From NCBI RefSeq assembly GCF_001894785.1, contig NZ_BCWW01000001.1, positions 124,001 to 188,000 of the forward strand: a DNA stretch of 64,000 nucleotides, written 5' to 3'. Below the pieces are notes generated by a model. It did not search any database, was not told the DNA's origin, and was given only the letters and a program-made list of their open reading frames with translations. The translations under genes and the position numbers were made by a program. Each line of letters begins with the position of its first letter. The stretch's first letter is position 1. This document shows positions 8,165-15,974 of the stretch, piece by piece. The DNA is from Rhodococcoides fascians NBRC 12155 = LMG 3623. GTDB taxonomy: Bacteria > Actinomycetota > Actinomycetes > Mycobacteriales > Mycobacteriaceae.

Positions 8165-8758
8165 CTACACCCAGCAGTCCGACGACCGACCGGAGAAATT
8201 CGCCAGGCGTTCGAGTGAACCCGCTCCCGCCCTCGGTTCCACGACGGGTCCGAACGGCACTCCCTGAACCCGCGCATCCGCGGGAAGCATCGCATGGAAT
8301 TCCAGTGCTACTGGCTCGACGAGAGTGTCGTCCACTTCTGCGGGCTGGCCGGTCGCCACCGCGAGGTCCCAGCCGTGCAGTAGTAGCTCGCGCGTGTATC
8401 CCCACACAGCCGATCGCCCCGGTACCTCACCCCACGGGACCGCGACCGGGGCATCGAGCAATGCATCGTCGGCCCACGCGGCACGGGCTTGCGTCACCGA
8501 CGTGTCGAAGGATGCGGCGTCATGATCGGAGCACAAGGGCGACACAGAGTCCGGACTCCCGAGTTCGGCGATCGCAATCAGCCTTCGGACCGTCGCAACG
8601 AGATGGCCTGCCAGCGTCCGGACATCGAACTCGTCGCACGGAGTGGGAAGGTCCAGTTGGTCGGCGCGCACGCCTGTGAGCAGACCGCTCACCCATGCAG
8701 CGGACGTGAAGTACACCTCGCGCGGATCCGTCTGCTGCGTGGTCTCGATGGTGTTCAT
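8165..8758 (-). CDS. TIGR03086-type metal-binding protein (mycothiol-dependent isomerase/DinB-like)
   Basis: The 197-residue protein has the helical maleylpyruvate-isomerase-like fold: LTGVRADQLDLPTPCDEFDV, RTLAGHLVATVRR and a late RELLLHGWDLAVATG with the His/Asp metal residues. Members of the TIGR03086 group are mycothiol-dependent or metal-binding proteins typical of actinobacteria. The start is ATG 8758 with AAGGA upstream. It is divergent from the WYL regulator gene across an inverted repeat, so the regulator probably controls it. The substrate is unknown. Confidence 0.82.
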   Translation of the reverse strand: MNTIETTQQTDPREVYFTSAAWVSGLLTGVRADQLDLPTPCDEFDVRTLAGHLVATVRRLIAIAELGSPDSVSPLCSDHDAASFDTSVTQARAAWADDALLDAPVAVPWGEVPGRSAVWGYTRELLLHGWDLAVATGQPAEVDDTLVEPVALEFHAMLPADARVQGVPFGPVVEPRAGAGSLERLANFSGRSSDCWV

Positions 8759-8819
8759 TGTCGATCCTTCCGTTTCGCGGCCACCGGGTGTGGCCTGCTG
8801 GGTAGAAGTAGATCGGGTG

Positions 8820-8842
8820 AACATGACATCTTCTGTCATGTT
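8820..8842. promoter_or_regulatory. inverted repeat AACATGACA-N5-TGTCATGTT, probable WYL-regulator operator
   Basis: Perfect 9-bp arms with a 5-bp spacer lie between the divergent TIGR03086 and WYL genes. It would lie inside the coding region if the WYL gene began at 8823 or 8838, which supports the GTG at 8862 as its start. Confidence 0.7.
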
Positions 8843-8861
8843 TTGGTGGGAGACTTTTCGG

Positions 8862-9794
8862 GTGCGCGCAGACCGGTTGTTGTCCATCGTCATGCTGCTC
8901 CAACATCGGGGTAGACTGAACGCTGCCGACATCGCCGCCCAGCTCGAAGTATCCACGCGCACCGTGTTGCGTGACATCGAAGCGTTGTCTTCGGCGGGCA
9001 TTCCGGTCTACACCGATCGCGGTCGCGGTGGTGGCATCAGTCTGCTGCAGGGCTATCGCACCGAGCTGACCGGTCTGACGGCCGCCGAGGCGACGGCATT
9101 GCTCGCTTCCGGCGCGGGACGCGTCGCCACCCCGGCGTTCGCAAGCGCCATGCGCAAGGTGATCGCCGCGATACCCGACGCTCACCGAGCAGCGGCAAGC
9201 ACTGCCTCACAACGAATCCTGGTGCGCCCCGACGGTTTCGCGTATCCCCACGAACCGGAAGAACATCTGGTGGAACTCCAACGGGTCGTCATAGACGGTG
9301 TGCGGATAAGAATCACGTATCGCGATCGCAGCGGTTCGATGAACGATCGAATCCTTGACCCAATCGGGCTCGTCTACGCCGGCGATCACTGGTACCTACT
9401 CGCCGGGCGTGACGGCACCGAACGTGTCTACCGGGTATCGCGGATCGACGAACTGACTGTGCTCGACGAGCAGGCTCACCGCGCTTCCACCGTGGACCTG
9501 GAGGCCGCCTTCACCGCACACTGGAAGTCGTTCCGTGCGAGTTTGGTCGAGACCAAAATCACCTGCACAGTCGAGGAATCAGCGTGGCTTTCGTTGTCCA
9601 AGAACGTAGTACGAGTCATTGACGAGAGGATCCATCACGACGGAAAGCGACTGGTAGTGATCGTGTTCTCCGGACACAATCACGCCCTCGGTGCACTGTG
9701 GAACTGCGGACCCGGCGTAGAAGTTCTGCAGCCCACAGCAATCCGGGAGGAACTAGCTGCTCGGGCATTCGAGACCTACGAGCTGTACAGGTGA
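8862..9794 (+). CDS. HTH and WYL domain transcription regulator
   Basis: The 310-residue regulator begins VRADRLLSIVMLLQHRGRLN, a typical DeoR/HTH_11 winged helix (DIAAQLEVSTRTVLRDIEAL), and continues into a WYL domain (IRITYRDRSGSMNDRILDPI, then WYLLAGRDGTERVYRVSRI, which carries the family's WYL triad) and a C-terminal WCX-like extension. GTG 8862 is chosen because it gives the standard family N-terminus, has GGGAGA upstream and leaves the inverted repeat outside the gene. WYL proteins sense small ligands or nucleic acids. The divergent TIGR03086 gene is the obvious target. Confidence 0.87.
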   Translation: MRADRLLSIVMLLQHRGRLNAADIAAQLEVSTRTVLRDIEALSSAGIPVYTDRGRGGGISLLQGYRTELTGLTAAEATALLASGAGRVATPAFASAMRKVIAAIPDAHRAAASTASQRILVRPDGFAYPHEPEEHLVELQRVVIDGVRIRITYRDRSGSMNDRILDPIGLVYAGDHWYLLAGRDGTERVYRVSRIDELTVLDEQAHRASTVDLEAAFTAHWKSFRASLVETKITCTVEESAWLSLSKNVVRVIDERIHHDGKRLVVIVFSGHNHALGALWNCGPGVEVLQPTAIREELAARAFETYELYR

Positions 9795-9823
9795 GGATTC
9801 CAGCACGTCCGTATTCTCCTGAC

Positions 9824-10246
9824 ATGCCGATTTCACATCTCGCTGTCGCAGGGACATCCGTCGACTGCGCAGAGCCAGGAGAACTTGCACAGTTCTACCT
9901 GGCGCTCCTTGGAGGCGAGGTGCTGTGGGACAACGACGACAGTGCCGCAGTACAAACGATGTCAGGTGTTCGCATCGTCGCGCAGAAAGTCGAGAGTTAT
10001 CGACCACCCGTCTGGCCCTCGGCGGCGATCGTGCACCTCGACTTGGACGACGGCGGACGTCTCTCCGAAGCCGTCGCATACGCACTGGACTGCGGCGCGA
10101 CGGAAGCGCTCGACCAGCCCGATCTCCGATGGAGGGTGCTGCTGGACCCGGCCGGTCATCCCTTCTGCATCACCACGGAAGTCTGGGACGACGGAGACGC
10201 TGACGCATTGTCCGAACAGGGCTGCGATGACACGATGGACCGATGA
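9824..10246 (+). CDS. VOC (glyoxalase-like) protein
   Basis: The 140-residue protein has a vicinal-oxygen-chelate fold of the Glyoxalase_6 kind. The N-terminal motif is LAQFYLALLGGEVLWDNDD and the C-terminal one is RWRVLLDPAGHPFCITTEVW, with the Asp-Pro-x-Gly-His-Pro-Phe-Cys ending common to these proteins. It starts at ATG 9824. It overlaps the following membrane protein gene by four bases (ATGA). The catalytic metal set is not complete enough to predict an activity. Confidence 0.82.
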   Translation: MPISHLAVAGTSVDCAEPGELAQFYLALLGGEVLWDNDDSAAVQTMSGVRIVAQKVESYRPPVWPSAAIVHLDLDDGGRLSEAVAYALDCGATEALDQPDLRWRVLLDPAGHPFCITTEVWDDGDADALSEQGCDDTMDR

Positions 10247-10584
10247 ACGCCCGTCAGCGACCGTGGACTCGATATCTGTTGGTCATCTGGCTGACGTGCA
10301 TCTCCTTCCTGGTCATTTCCGACGTGTTGACCGAGCCGTCCATCTGGACCTGGATCAAGTTGGCTCTACTGGCCATGGCCGTGCCCTGGTTCCTGTACCG
10401 GTATTGGCGTCCCGCGCCTGTCTGCACCGTACAAAAGATCGGCCCCGAGTCCGTACCCGCCGAGGACGTCGACGCCGTTGTCGACGAACACGGGCGCACC
10501 GTCAAGGCCATTCGCTCGCTGCGTGAACTGCATCCCGGTCTCGGCTTGGGCGACGCGAAGAACCTGGTTCGACCTGAACTCTGA
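10243..10584 (+). CDS. small membrane protein with ribosomal L7/L12 C-terminal-like domain
   Basis: This 113-residue protein has two N-terminal membrane helices (about residues 10-27 and 32-52) and a soluble tail. The tail TVKAIRSLRELHPGLGLGDA followed by KNLVRPEL repeats the signature of the ribosomal stalk protein L7/L12 C-terminal domain (K-x-I-x-x-x-R-x-x-x-G-L-G-L-x-x-A-K-x-L-V). The gene overlaps the VOC gene by ATGA. In L7/L12 this face binds translation factors. A membrane-anchored version might tether a factor or simply reuse the fold. Function unknown. Confidence 0.75.
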   Translation: MNARQRPWTRYLLVIWLTCISFLVISDVLTEPSIWTWIKLALLAMAVPWFLYRYWRPAPVCTVQKIGPESVPAEDVDAVVDEHGRTVKAIRSLRELHPGLGLGDAKNLVRPEL

Positions 10585-10598
10585 CGAAGGAACGGGCG

Positions 10599-11072
10599 AT
10601 GATGGACATGGACGGTACACACGTAGTTCGTGACCGGGACGGCTTCGACGAGGCCGCAACACTGCTGGTCGACTTCAATCGCGAATACGACGACCCTGCA
10701 CCCGAACCGAATTGGCTTGCAACGCATCTCGATCGACTGGTGCAGTCCGGTGATACCAGCGTGCTGACGTTCGGGTCTCCCGCGATCGGGGTGGCGGTCC
10801 TTCGATTTCGCATCGGATCGTGGAGCTCGAACATCGAGGCTTACCTGGCCGAGTTCTACGTTCAGCCCAGCCAGCGCGGAAAGGGCTACGGCACGACGTT
10901 TCTCGACGACGTCATCGAGCACGTCCGCAGCCGTGGCGCGACCTACCTCGATCTGAATACCTCGGAGGACGACGAGGCAGCTCGACACGTGTACGAGAAA
11001 CGCGGATTCGACTGCCACGAGGGACGCGGAAGCGGCCCCAAGGCCCTGTACTACGAACTCGAACTCGAATGA
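10599..11072 (+). CDS. GNAT-family N-acetyltransferase
   Basis: The 157-residue GNAT domain has the acetyl-CoA motif A strand and loop VQPSQRGKGYGTTFLDDVIE (Q/R-x-x-G-x-G pattern) and the motif B stretch YLDLNTSEDDEAARHVYEKR followed by GF. It starts at ATG 10599, which has GAAGGAAC upstream, and follows the membrane protein with a 14-bp gap, so it probably shares its transcript. The acceptor substrate is unknown. Confidence 0.85.
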   Translation: MMDMDGTHVVRDRDGFDEAATLLVDFNREYDDPAPEPNWLATHLDRLVQSGDTSVLTFGSPAIGVAVLRFRIGSWSSNIEAYLAEFYVQPSQRGKGYGTTFLDDVIEHVRSRGATYLDLNTSEDDEAARHVYEKRGFDCHEGRGSGPKALYYELELE

Positions 11073-11179
11073 TCGGTTGTCGTAGAAGAAGTCCGAAACG
11101 TCCAGGAATCGCCACAGCCCGAGAAAACGAATACGATTGCCAATAACAGCGGTCCGGATCGATCCCGAGGAGTTCAATC

Positions 11180-11464
11180 ATGGCGTTTCCGATCATCGTC
11201 GCGAAGGCAGTATCGACGGTCGTGACGGGTGCAGTCGGCGTCGCCGCATACAACGGTGCCAAGAAGCTGTACGAGAAGGCCCCCGTCCGCAAGGCTGCGG
11301 TATCGGCCACTGAGCTCGGTTTACGCGCAGCGCGCAAGGCCGAGGTTCACGCGGAATCGGCCCGACTGGCCGTGTCCGACGTCGTCGCCGAGGCCCGGGA
11401 CCGGATAGGTGAAGAGGTTCCGCCGCCCACGGCCTCCGATGCAGGCCACGGCCACGCGCACTGA
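11180..11464 (+). CDS. DUF1490 / PacL-type P-ATPase-associated metal-binding protein
   Basis: This 94-residue protein has an N-terminal membrane helix (residues 5-27), an Ala/Glu-rich amphipathic helix, and a His-rich tail DAGHGHAH. DUF1490 proteins are the PacL family, encoded next to P-type ATPases in mycobacteria. PacL1 binds zinc through a C-terminal Asp/His motif and supports CtpC. Here the ctpC-like gene follows by 18 bp, which makes the assignment firm by context. The start ATG 11180 has GAGGAG upstream. The tail is the probable metal-capture site that passes zinc to the pump. Confidence 0.85.
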   Translation: MAFPIIVAKAVSTVVTGAVGVAAYNGAKKLYEKAPVRKAAVSATELGLRAARKAEVHAESARLAVSDVVAEARDRIGEEVPPPTASDAGHGHAH

Positions 11465-11482
11465 CCGGGACTGCTTCCGATT

Positions 11483-13663
11483 ATGACGACCCTCGCCCAA
11501 CGCCCCCTCGACATCGACGCGACGCAGGCAGACGGCATCGAGATCCTCTCAGACGCCGCCGGCCGTATGCGCCTCCGCGTCGACTGGCTCCGCTCGAGCC
11601 CGGGCCGTGCCGTTGCGGTCGAGGACCACGTGGACAAGATCCGCGGAGTGCGCGCCGTTCATGCGTACCCGCGGACGGCGTCGGTCGTCATCTGGTACTC
11701 CCGCACACGAATCGACAGGGCCGAACTCTTCGACGCGGTGAATGCGGGGCGCTCGACGAATTGGGCCCTGGTACCGGTCCGTAGTCCGCGCTCAGCTGAC
11801 GTCACCAGCGGCGACGTGCTGCGGATGACCATCGGCGGCGCGGCACTGGTCCTTCTCGGTCTTCGCCGCTACGCGTTCCGTCGGCCGCCCATCCTCGGCC
11901 CCACCAGCCGTCTCGTTGCCACCGGCGCAACGATCTTCACCGGCTACCCGTTCCTCAAGGGAGCCGTGCGCTCGCTGGCCGGCAACAGGACCGCAGGAAC
12001 CGACGCACTCGTCAGCGCCGCAACCGTGGCCAGCCTCGTGCTGCGCGAGAACGTCGTCGCCCTCACCGTGCTGTGGCTCCTGAACATCGGCGAGTACCTG
12101 CAGGAATTGACCCTCAAGCGAACTCGACGCGCGATCTCCGATCTGCTGACCGGCACACAGGACACCGCCTGGATCAGGCTGCCCGACGGCTCCGAGATCT
12201 CCGTCGACGTCGATCGACTCGAGATCGGCGACGAGGTCGTCGTCCACGACCACGTGGGCGTTCCCGTCGACGGCACCGTGGTCGACGGTGACGCAGTGGT
12301 GGATCAGTCCGCGATCACAGGCGAGACCTTGCCGGTATCGATCGTCGCCGGAGACCGTATTCATGCGGGATCCGTCGTCGTCCGTGGCCGCCTCGTCGTG
12401 CGTGCCTCCGCCGTCGGCCGCGACACCACGATCGGCCGCATCATCTCTCGCGTCGAGGAGGCGCAGGAAGATCGTGCACCGATTCAGACTGTGGGAGAGA
12501 ACTTTTCACGACGCTTCGTCCCTGCGTCCTTCATCCTGTCGACGCTGACCCTCGTCGTCACCCGCGATGTACGACGTGCCATGACGATGCTGCTCGTGGC
12601 GTGCCCGTGCGCGGTGGGGTTGTCCACGCCGACCGCCATCAGTGCAGCCATCGGAAACGGTGCTCGCAGAGGCATTCTCATCAAGGGAGGATCGCACCTC
12701 GAGCAGGCCGGCAGGGTCGACGCCTTCGTGTTCGACAAGACCGGAACCCTGACGGTCGGACGGCCCGTGGTGACCAATGTCGTGTCGTTCCAGGATGATT
12801 GGGAACCGGAACAGGTGCTGGCCTACGCAGCGAGTTCCGAGATACACTCTCGACATCCTCTGGCAGAGGCTGTCATTCGAAGTACCGAGGAACGGCATAT
12901 CGTCATCCCGCCGCACGAGGAGTGCGAGGTGATCGTCGGACTCGGCATGCGGACGGTCGCAGATGGACGGACGCTGCTCCTGGGCAGTCCATCTCTCCTA
13001 CGCAGCGAGGACGTCGCGGTGTCCGAGGATGCGCAGCAATGGGTTTCGCGGCTGCAGGACGAGGCCGAGACTCCGCTGCTGTTGGCCGTCGACGGCGTAC
13101 TCGTCGGCTTGATCAGTCTCCGCGACGAAGTCCGTACCAACGCATCCACCGTTCTGAACGCACTCCGTGCCGACGGTGTCGAACGCATCATCATGCTCAC
13201 CGGCGACCACCCGAAGACGGCAGCGGCGGTCGCCGCGGAACTCGGTATCACCGAGTGGCGTGCCGAAGTGATGCCCGACGAAAAGCTCGAAGCCGTCCGA
13301 GAACTGCAGGACGCAGGCTACGTCGTGGCGATGGTCGGTGACGGCACCAACGATGCTCCTGCGTTGGCCGTCGCCGATATCGGAATCGCAATGGGATTGG
13401 CGGGCACCGACGTTGCCGTCGAGACCGCGGACGTGGCACTGGCAAGCGACGACTTGTCGCGTCTGCTCGACGTACGTGACCTCGGCCGGCACTCGGTGTC
13501 GGTCATCCGTCAGAACTACGGAATGTCCATCGCCGTCAACGCTCTCGGCTTGGCGGTCAGCGCCGGTGGTGCGCTGTCCCCAGTGCTGGCGGCAATCCTG
13601 CACAACGCCTCGTCGGTCGCGGTGGTCGGCAACAGTTCGCGATTGATCCGATACCGACTCTGA
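11483..13663 (+). CDS. ctpC: metal-translocating P1B-type ATPase, CtpC type
   Basis: The 726-residue pump follows the CtpC layout. It has a degenerate N-terminal ferredoxin-like domain (residues 1-95) without a CxxC metal site, membrane helices, an actuator domain with SAITGET, the metal motif C374-P-C376 (VACPCAVGLSTPTAISA), the phosphorylation motif D418-KTGTLT, the nucleotide-binding HP pair in SRHPLAEAV, and TGDHPK and MVGDGTNDAPALA. By comparison with mycobacterial CtpC it exports zinc and possibly manganese from the cytosol using ATP. It is co-transcribed with the upstream PacL gene. A hairpin follows the stop. I see no clear metal-sensor operator upstream of the pair. Confidence 0.92.
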   Translation: MTTLAQRPLDIDATQADGIEILSDAAGRMRLRVDWLRSSPGRAVAVEDHVDKIRGVRAVHAYPRTASVVIWYSRTRIDRAELFDAVNAGRSTNWALVPVRSPRSADVTSGDVLRMTIGGAALVLLGLRRYAFRRPPILGPTSRLVATGATIFTGYPFLKGAVRSLAGNRTAGTDALVSAATVASLVLRENVVALTVLWLLNIGEYLQELTLKRTRRAISDLLTGTQDTAWIRLPDGSEISVDVDRLEIGDEVVVHDHVGVPVDGTVVDGDAVVDQSAITGETLPVSIVAGDRIHAGSVVVRGRLVVRASAVGRDTTIGRIISRVEEAQEDRAPIQTVGENFSRRFVPASFILSTLTLVVTRDVRRAMTMLLVACPCAVGLSTPTAISAAIGNGARRGILIKGGSHLEQAGRVDAFVFDKTGTLTVGRPVVTNVVSFQDDWEPEQVLAYAASSEIHSRHPLAEAVIRSTEERHIVIPPHEECEVIVGLGMRTVADGRTLLLGSPSLLRSEDVAVSEDAQQWVSRLQDEAETPLLLAVDGVLVGLISLRDEVRTNASTVLNALRADGVERIIMLTGDHPKTAAAVAAELGITEWRAEVMPDEKLEAVRELQDAGYVVAMVGDGTNDAPALAVADIGIAMGLAGTDVAVETADVALASDDLSRLLDVRDLGRHSVSVIRQNYGMSIAVNALGLAVSAGGALSPVLAAILHNASSVAVVGNSSRLIRYRL

Positions 13664-13668
13664 TCAGC

Positions 13669-13703
13669 AGGTACCGAACGCCAGGGCGAGGTGTCCGGTA
13701 CCT
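13669..13703. terminator. hairpin between convergent ctpC and DUF3297 genes
   Basis: AGGTACCG (13669-13676) pairs perfectly with CGGTACCT (13696-13703) around a GC-rich loop. It lies between two convergent stop codons and has no long T-run. It could act as a bidirectional transcription stop. Confidence 0.5.
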
Positions 13704-13709
13704 ACTTCG

Positions 13710-13967
13710 CTATTTTGCGTCGCGGAAGTACGGTTCGACTGTGCCCTTGAGCTTGACGAGCATGGGGTTTCCGTAGCGATCCTTCGCGGTCGGGACCTCG
13801 ACACGCACCCAACCCTCGGACACGTTGTATTCGCGAATGCTCGTCTTCTCGACGCCGTTGAAGCGAATGCCCACGTCGCGGCGAAGAACCTCTTCGTTGT
13901 AGAAGCGGCTGCTCGGATCGATCGAGAGATGATTCGGTGGAACGTCTGTGTTCTGGTCCTCGGGCAT
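13710..13967 (-). CDS. DUF3297 family protein
   Basis: The 85-residue protein contains PPNHLSIDPSSRFYNEEVLR, GIRFNGVEKTSIREYNVSEG followed by WVRV, and VKLKGTVEPYF, which together identify the DUF3297 family of small glutathione/peptide-like acidic proteins. It begins at ATG 13967 and converges on ctpC. Function is unknown. The family is widely conserved, including in proteobacteria. Confidence 0.85.
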   Translation of the reverse strand: MPEDQNTDVPPNHLSIDPSSRFYNEEVLRRDVGIRFNGVEKTSIREYNVSEGWVRVEVPTAKDRYGNPMLVKLKGTVEPYFRDAK

Positions 13968-14056
13968 GATTACTTTCGTCGATGTGCTGCGTTGGGTGCT
14001 GGGGTCTGAACCCCATGAAGAATACGCGACCCAGCGTTGGACCAGCGCCGCTGTCC

Positions 14057-15451
14057 CTAGCCCCGCGCCATGTCCACGAATCGGGACAGGTGAAGCTGGT
14101 GTGCCACAGTGATTGTCGCGGTCGGACCGTTACGGTGCTTGCCGAGGATCAGGTCGGCCTCGCCGCCGCGGGGATCGTCGCGCTCGATGGCGTCGGGGCG
14201 GTGCAACAGAATCACCATATCGGCGTCCTGCTCCAGTGAGCCGGACTCACGGAGGTCCGAGACCATCGGCTTTTTGTCGGTTCGCTGCTCGGGACCACGG
14301 TTGAGCTGGCAGACCGCGACCACCGGGCATTCGAGTTCCTTGGCCAACAGCTTGAGCTGACGGGAGAAGTCCGAGACCTCCTGCTGACGCGACTCGACCT
14401 TCTTGCCGGACGACATCAGCTGAAGGTAGTCCACCACAATGAGTTTCAGGCCGTTGCGCTGCTTCAGGCGTCGCGCCTTGGCTCGAATTTCCATCATCGT
14501 CAGGTTGGGCGAATCGTCGACGAAAAGCGGTGCTTCGCTGATCTCGCTCATGCGACGGGCCAGCTTGGTCCAGTCGTCGTCGGTCATCTTTCCGGAACGC
14601 ATGTCACCGAGCTTGATCTTCGCTTCCGCGGACAGCAGACGCATGACGATCTCGGTGCGACTCATCTCCAGAGAGAAGATGACACTGGGCATGCCGTGCT
14701 TGATGGAGCACGAACGCATGAAATCCATACTTAGGGTCGACTTACCCACGCCAGGCCTCGCCGCAACGATGATCATCTGACCGGGGTGAAGACCGTTCGT
14801 GATCTCGTCGAGTTCGGCGAATCCCGTCGGCACGCCGAGGGAGATGCCGCCGCGGCTGGCGATGGAGTCAATTTCGTCCATCGTGGGCTGCAGCAACTCT
14901 TCGAGGGGGAGGAAGTCCTCGGAGGTGCGTCGCTCGGTGACTTCGTACACCTCTGCCTGTGCGCGGTCGACGACCTCGGCGACGTCCTGACCGTCGGCTC
15001 CGGCGTAACCGAACTGCACGATGCGGGTACCGGCTTGCACGAGCCGCCGGAGAATGGACTTCTCCGCCACGATCTCGGCGTAGTACCCGGCGTTGGCAGC
15101 GGTGGGCGTCGTCTGAGTCAGCGTGATCAGGTACGGCGGGCCGCCGATGCGCTTGAGCTCGCCGCGGCGATCCAGCTCGGCCGAGACGGTCACCGGGTCG
15201 GCAGGCTCACCGCGGCTGTAGAGGTCGAGAATGGCGTCGTAGACGTTCTGGTGTGCCGGCCGGTAGAAGTCGCCCGGACGGAGCACCTCGAGCACGTCGG
15301 CGATGGCATCCTTGCTCAGCAGCATGCCACCCAACACGGACTGTTCGGCGGCCATGTCCTGTGGCGGCTGTCGCCCGAAGTCTTCGCCCGGACCTTCGCT
15401 GGAGGAGGAGCCGGAGTAGTCGGACTGTCCTCGATCGTCCACAACTGCCAC
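14057..15451 (-). CDS. dnaB: replicative DNA helicase DnaB
   Basis: The protein of about 464 residues forms the hexameric 5'-3' helicase that opens the replication fork with DnaG primase. The N-terminal domain starts PPQDMAAEQSVLGGMLLSKD. The RecA-like ATPase has Walker A ARPGVGKST, Walker B LIVVDYLQLM, and the arginine-finger region LGKHRNGPT. GTG 15451 is preferred because it gives the actinobacterial N-terminus (M)AVVDDRGQ and has GAGAGGA upstream; ATG 15475 would add eight residues. Unlike many mycobacterial dnaB genes it has no intein. It is separated from rplI by the SulP-carbonic anhydrase gene. Confidence 0.96.
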   Translation of the reverse strand: MAVVDDRGQSDYSGSSSSEGPGEDFGRQPPQDMAAEQSVLGGMLLSKDAIADVLEVLRPGDFYRPAHQNVYDAILDLYSRGEPADPVTVSAELDRRGELKRIGGPPYLITLTQTTPTAANAGYYAEIVAEKSILRRLVQAGTRIVQFGYAGADGQDVAEVVDRAQAEVYEVTERRTSEDFLPLEELLQPTMDEIDSIASRGGISLGVPTGFAELDEITNGLHPGQMIIVAARPGVGKSTLSMDFMRSCSIKHGMPSVIFSLEMSRTEIVMRLLSAEAKIKLGDMRSGKMTDDDWTKLARRMSEISEAPLFVDDSPNLTMMEIRAKARRLKQRNGLKLIVVDYLQLMSSGKKVESRQQEVSDFSRQLKLLAKELECPVVAVCQLNRGPEQRTDKKPMVSDLRESGSLEQDADMVILLHRPDAIERDDPRGGEADLILGKHRNGPTATITVAHQLHLSRFVDMARG

Positions 15452-15610
15452 GCGAACCGGCCGTCCTCTCCCCATAGTCCGAGCACGGCCGGGTAACACC
15501 CGGACGTGCGGTCAAGCAAGTTCTACCCCCGGGCACCGACAGGTCCTGTTCGGTACCGGATCCGCGCTGCCCCGGCACCGTTCGACGGCATCGAGAGAGA
15601 CGCTGGAGGG

Positions 15611-15639
15611 ACGTTAAGCGGTATCGCCAGGAGTCACAA
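15611..15639 (-). promoter_or_regulatory. possible dnaB promoter
   Basis: On the minus strand TTGTGA (15634-15639) and TAACGT (15611-15616) are separated by exactly 17 bp, fitting a sigma-70-like promoter. The mRNA would have a leader of about 150 bases before dnaB. The DnaA-box-like sites begin 8 bp upstream of its -35 box. Confidence 0.4.
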
Positions 15640-15646
15640 CACAGGC

Positions 15647-15722
15647 TGTGGATGGATCTGTGGATGAAATGTGGACGAGGTTGAACAACGGTGTTGACCG
15701 TCTGGGGATAACCTGGGTATAA
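15647..15722 (-). promoter_or_regulatory. phased cluster of five DnaA-box-like 9-mers upstream of dnaB
   Basis: Read on the minus strand, five 9-mers in one orientation resemble the DnaA box TTATCCACA / TTGTCCACA: TTATACCCA (15714-15722), TTATCCCCA (15703-15711), TCGTCCACA (15670-15678), TCATCCACA (15659-15667) and CCATCCACA (15647-15655). Their starts are 11, 33, 11 and 12 bp apart, close to whole helical turns. The rest of the 523-bp gap from 15452 to 15974 holds no gene that I can support. Confidence 0.55.
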
Positions 15723-15922
15723 CTTTTGGACTTTGAACCATTCCCGCACGTCAAGGCGTGTACATAAAGTTTCTTGCCTGTGCATCGTTCTGGGGGCGGC
15801 GTGTCGGCCGAATTGACAACTCGGGCGTGTTGAGTAAATGCCGAGTGAACTCCATGGTGAAGTACGTCACACCGGCTGGAAATTGGCACCGAAAAAGTCT
15901 TAATGCTGGTTTTCGAGCCGAC

Positions 15923-15951
15923 GGGCCCGATCCCCGTCGGGAATCGGGCCC
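15923..15951 (-). terminator. stem-loop after the SulP-carbonic anhydrase gene
   Basis: GGGCCCGAT (15923-15931) pairs with ATCGGGCCC (15943-15951). The hairpin lies 24 bp beyond the SulP gene stop. It lacks a clear T-tract, so it may be a weak terminator or mRNA-stabilising stem. Confidence 0.5.
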
Positions 15952-15974
15952 TCGTACTTCGCTCGAACAGACCG

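Noticed and set aside
14057..15451. An intein in dnaB, as in many mycobacteria
   Set aside because: The ATPase motifs run without any insertion and the total of about 464 residues equals the mature extein length.
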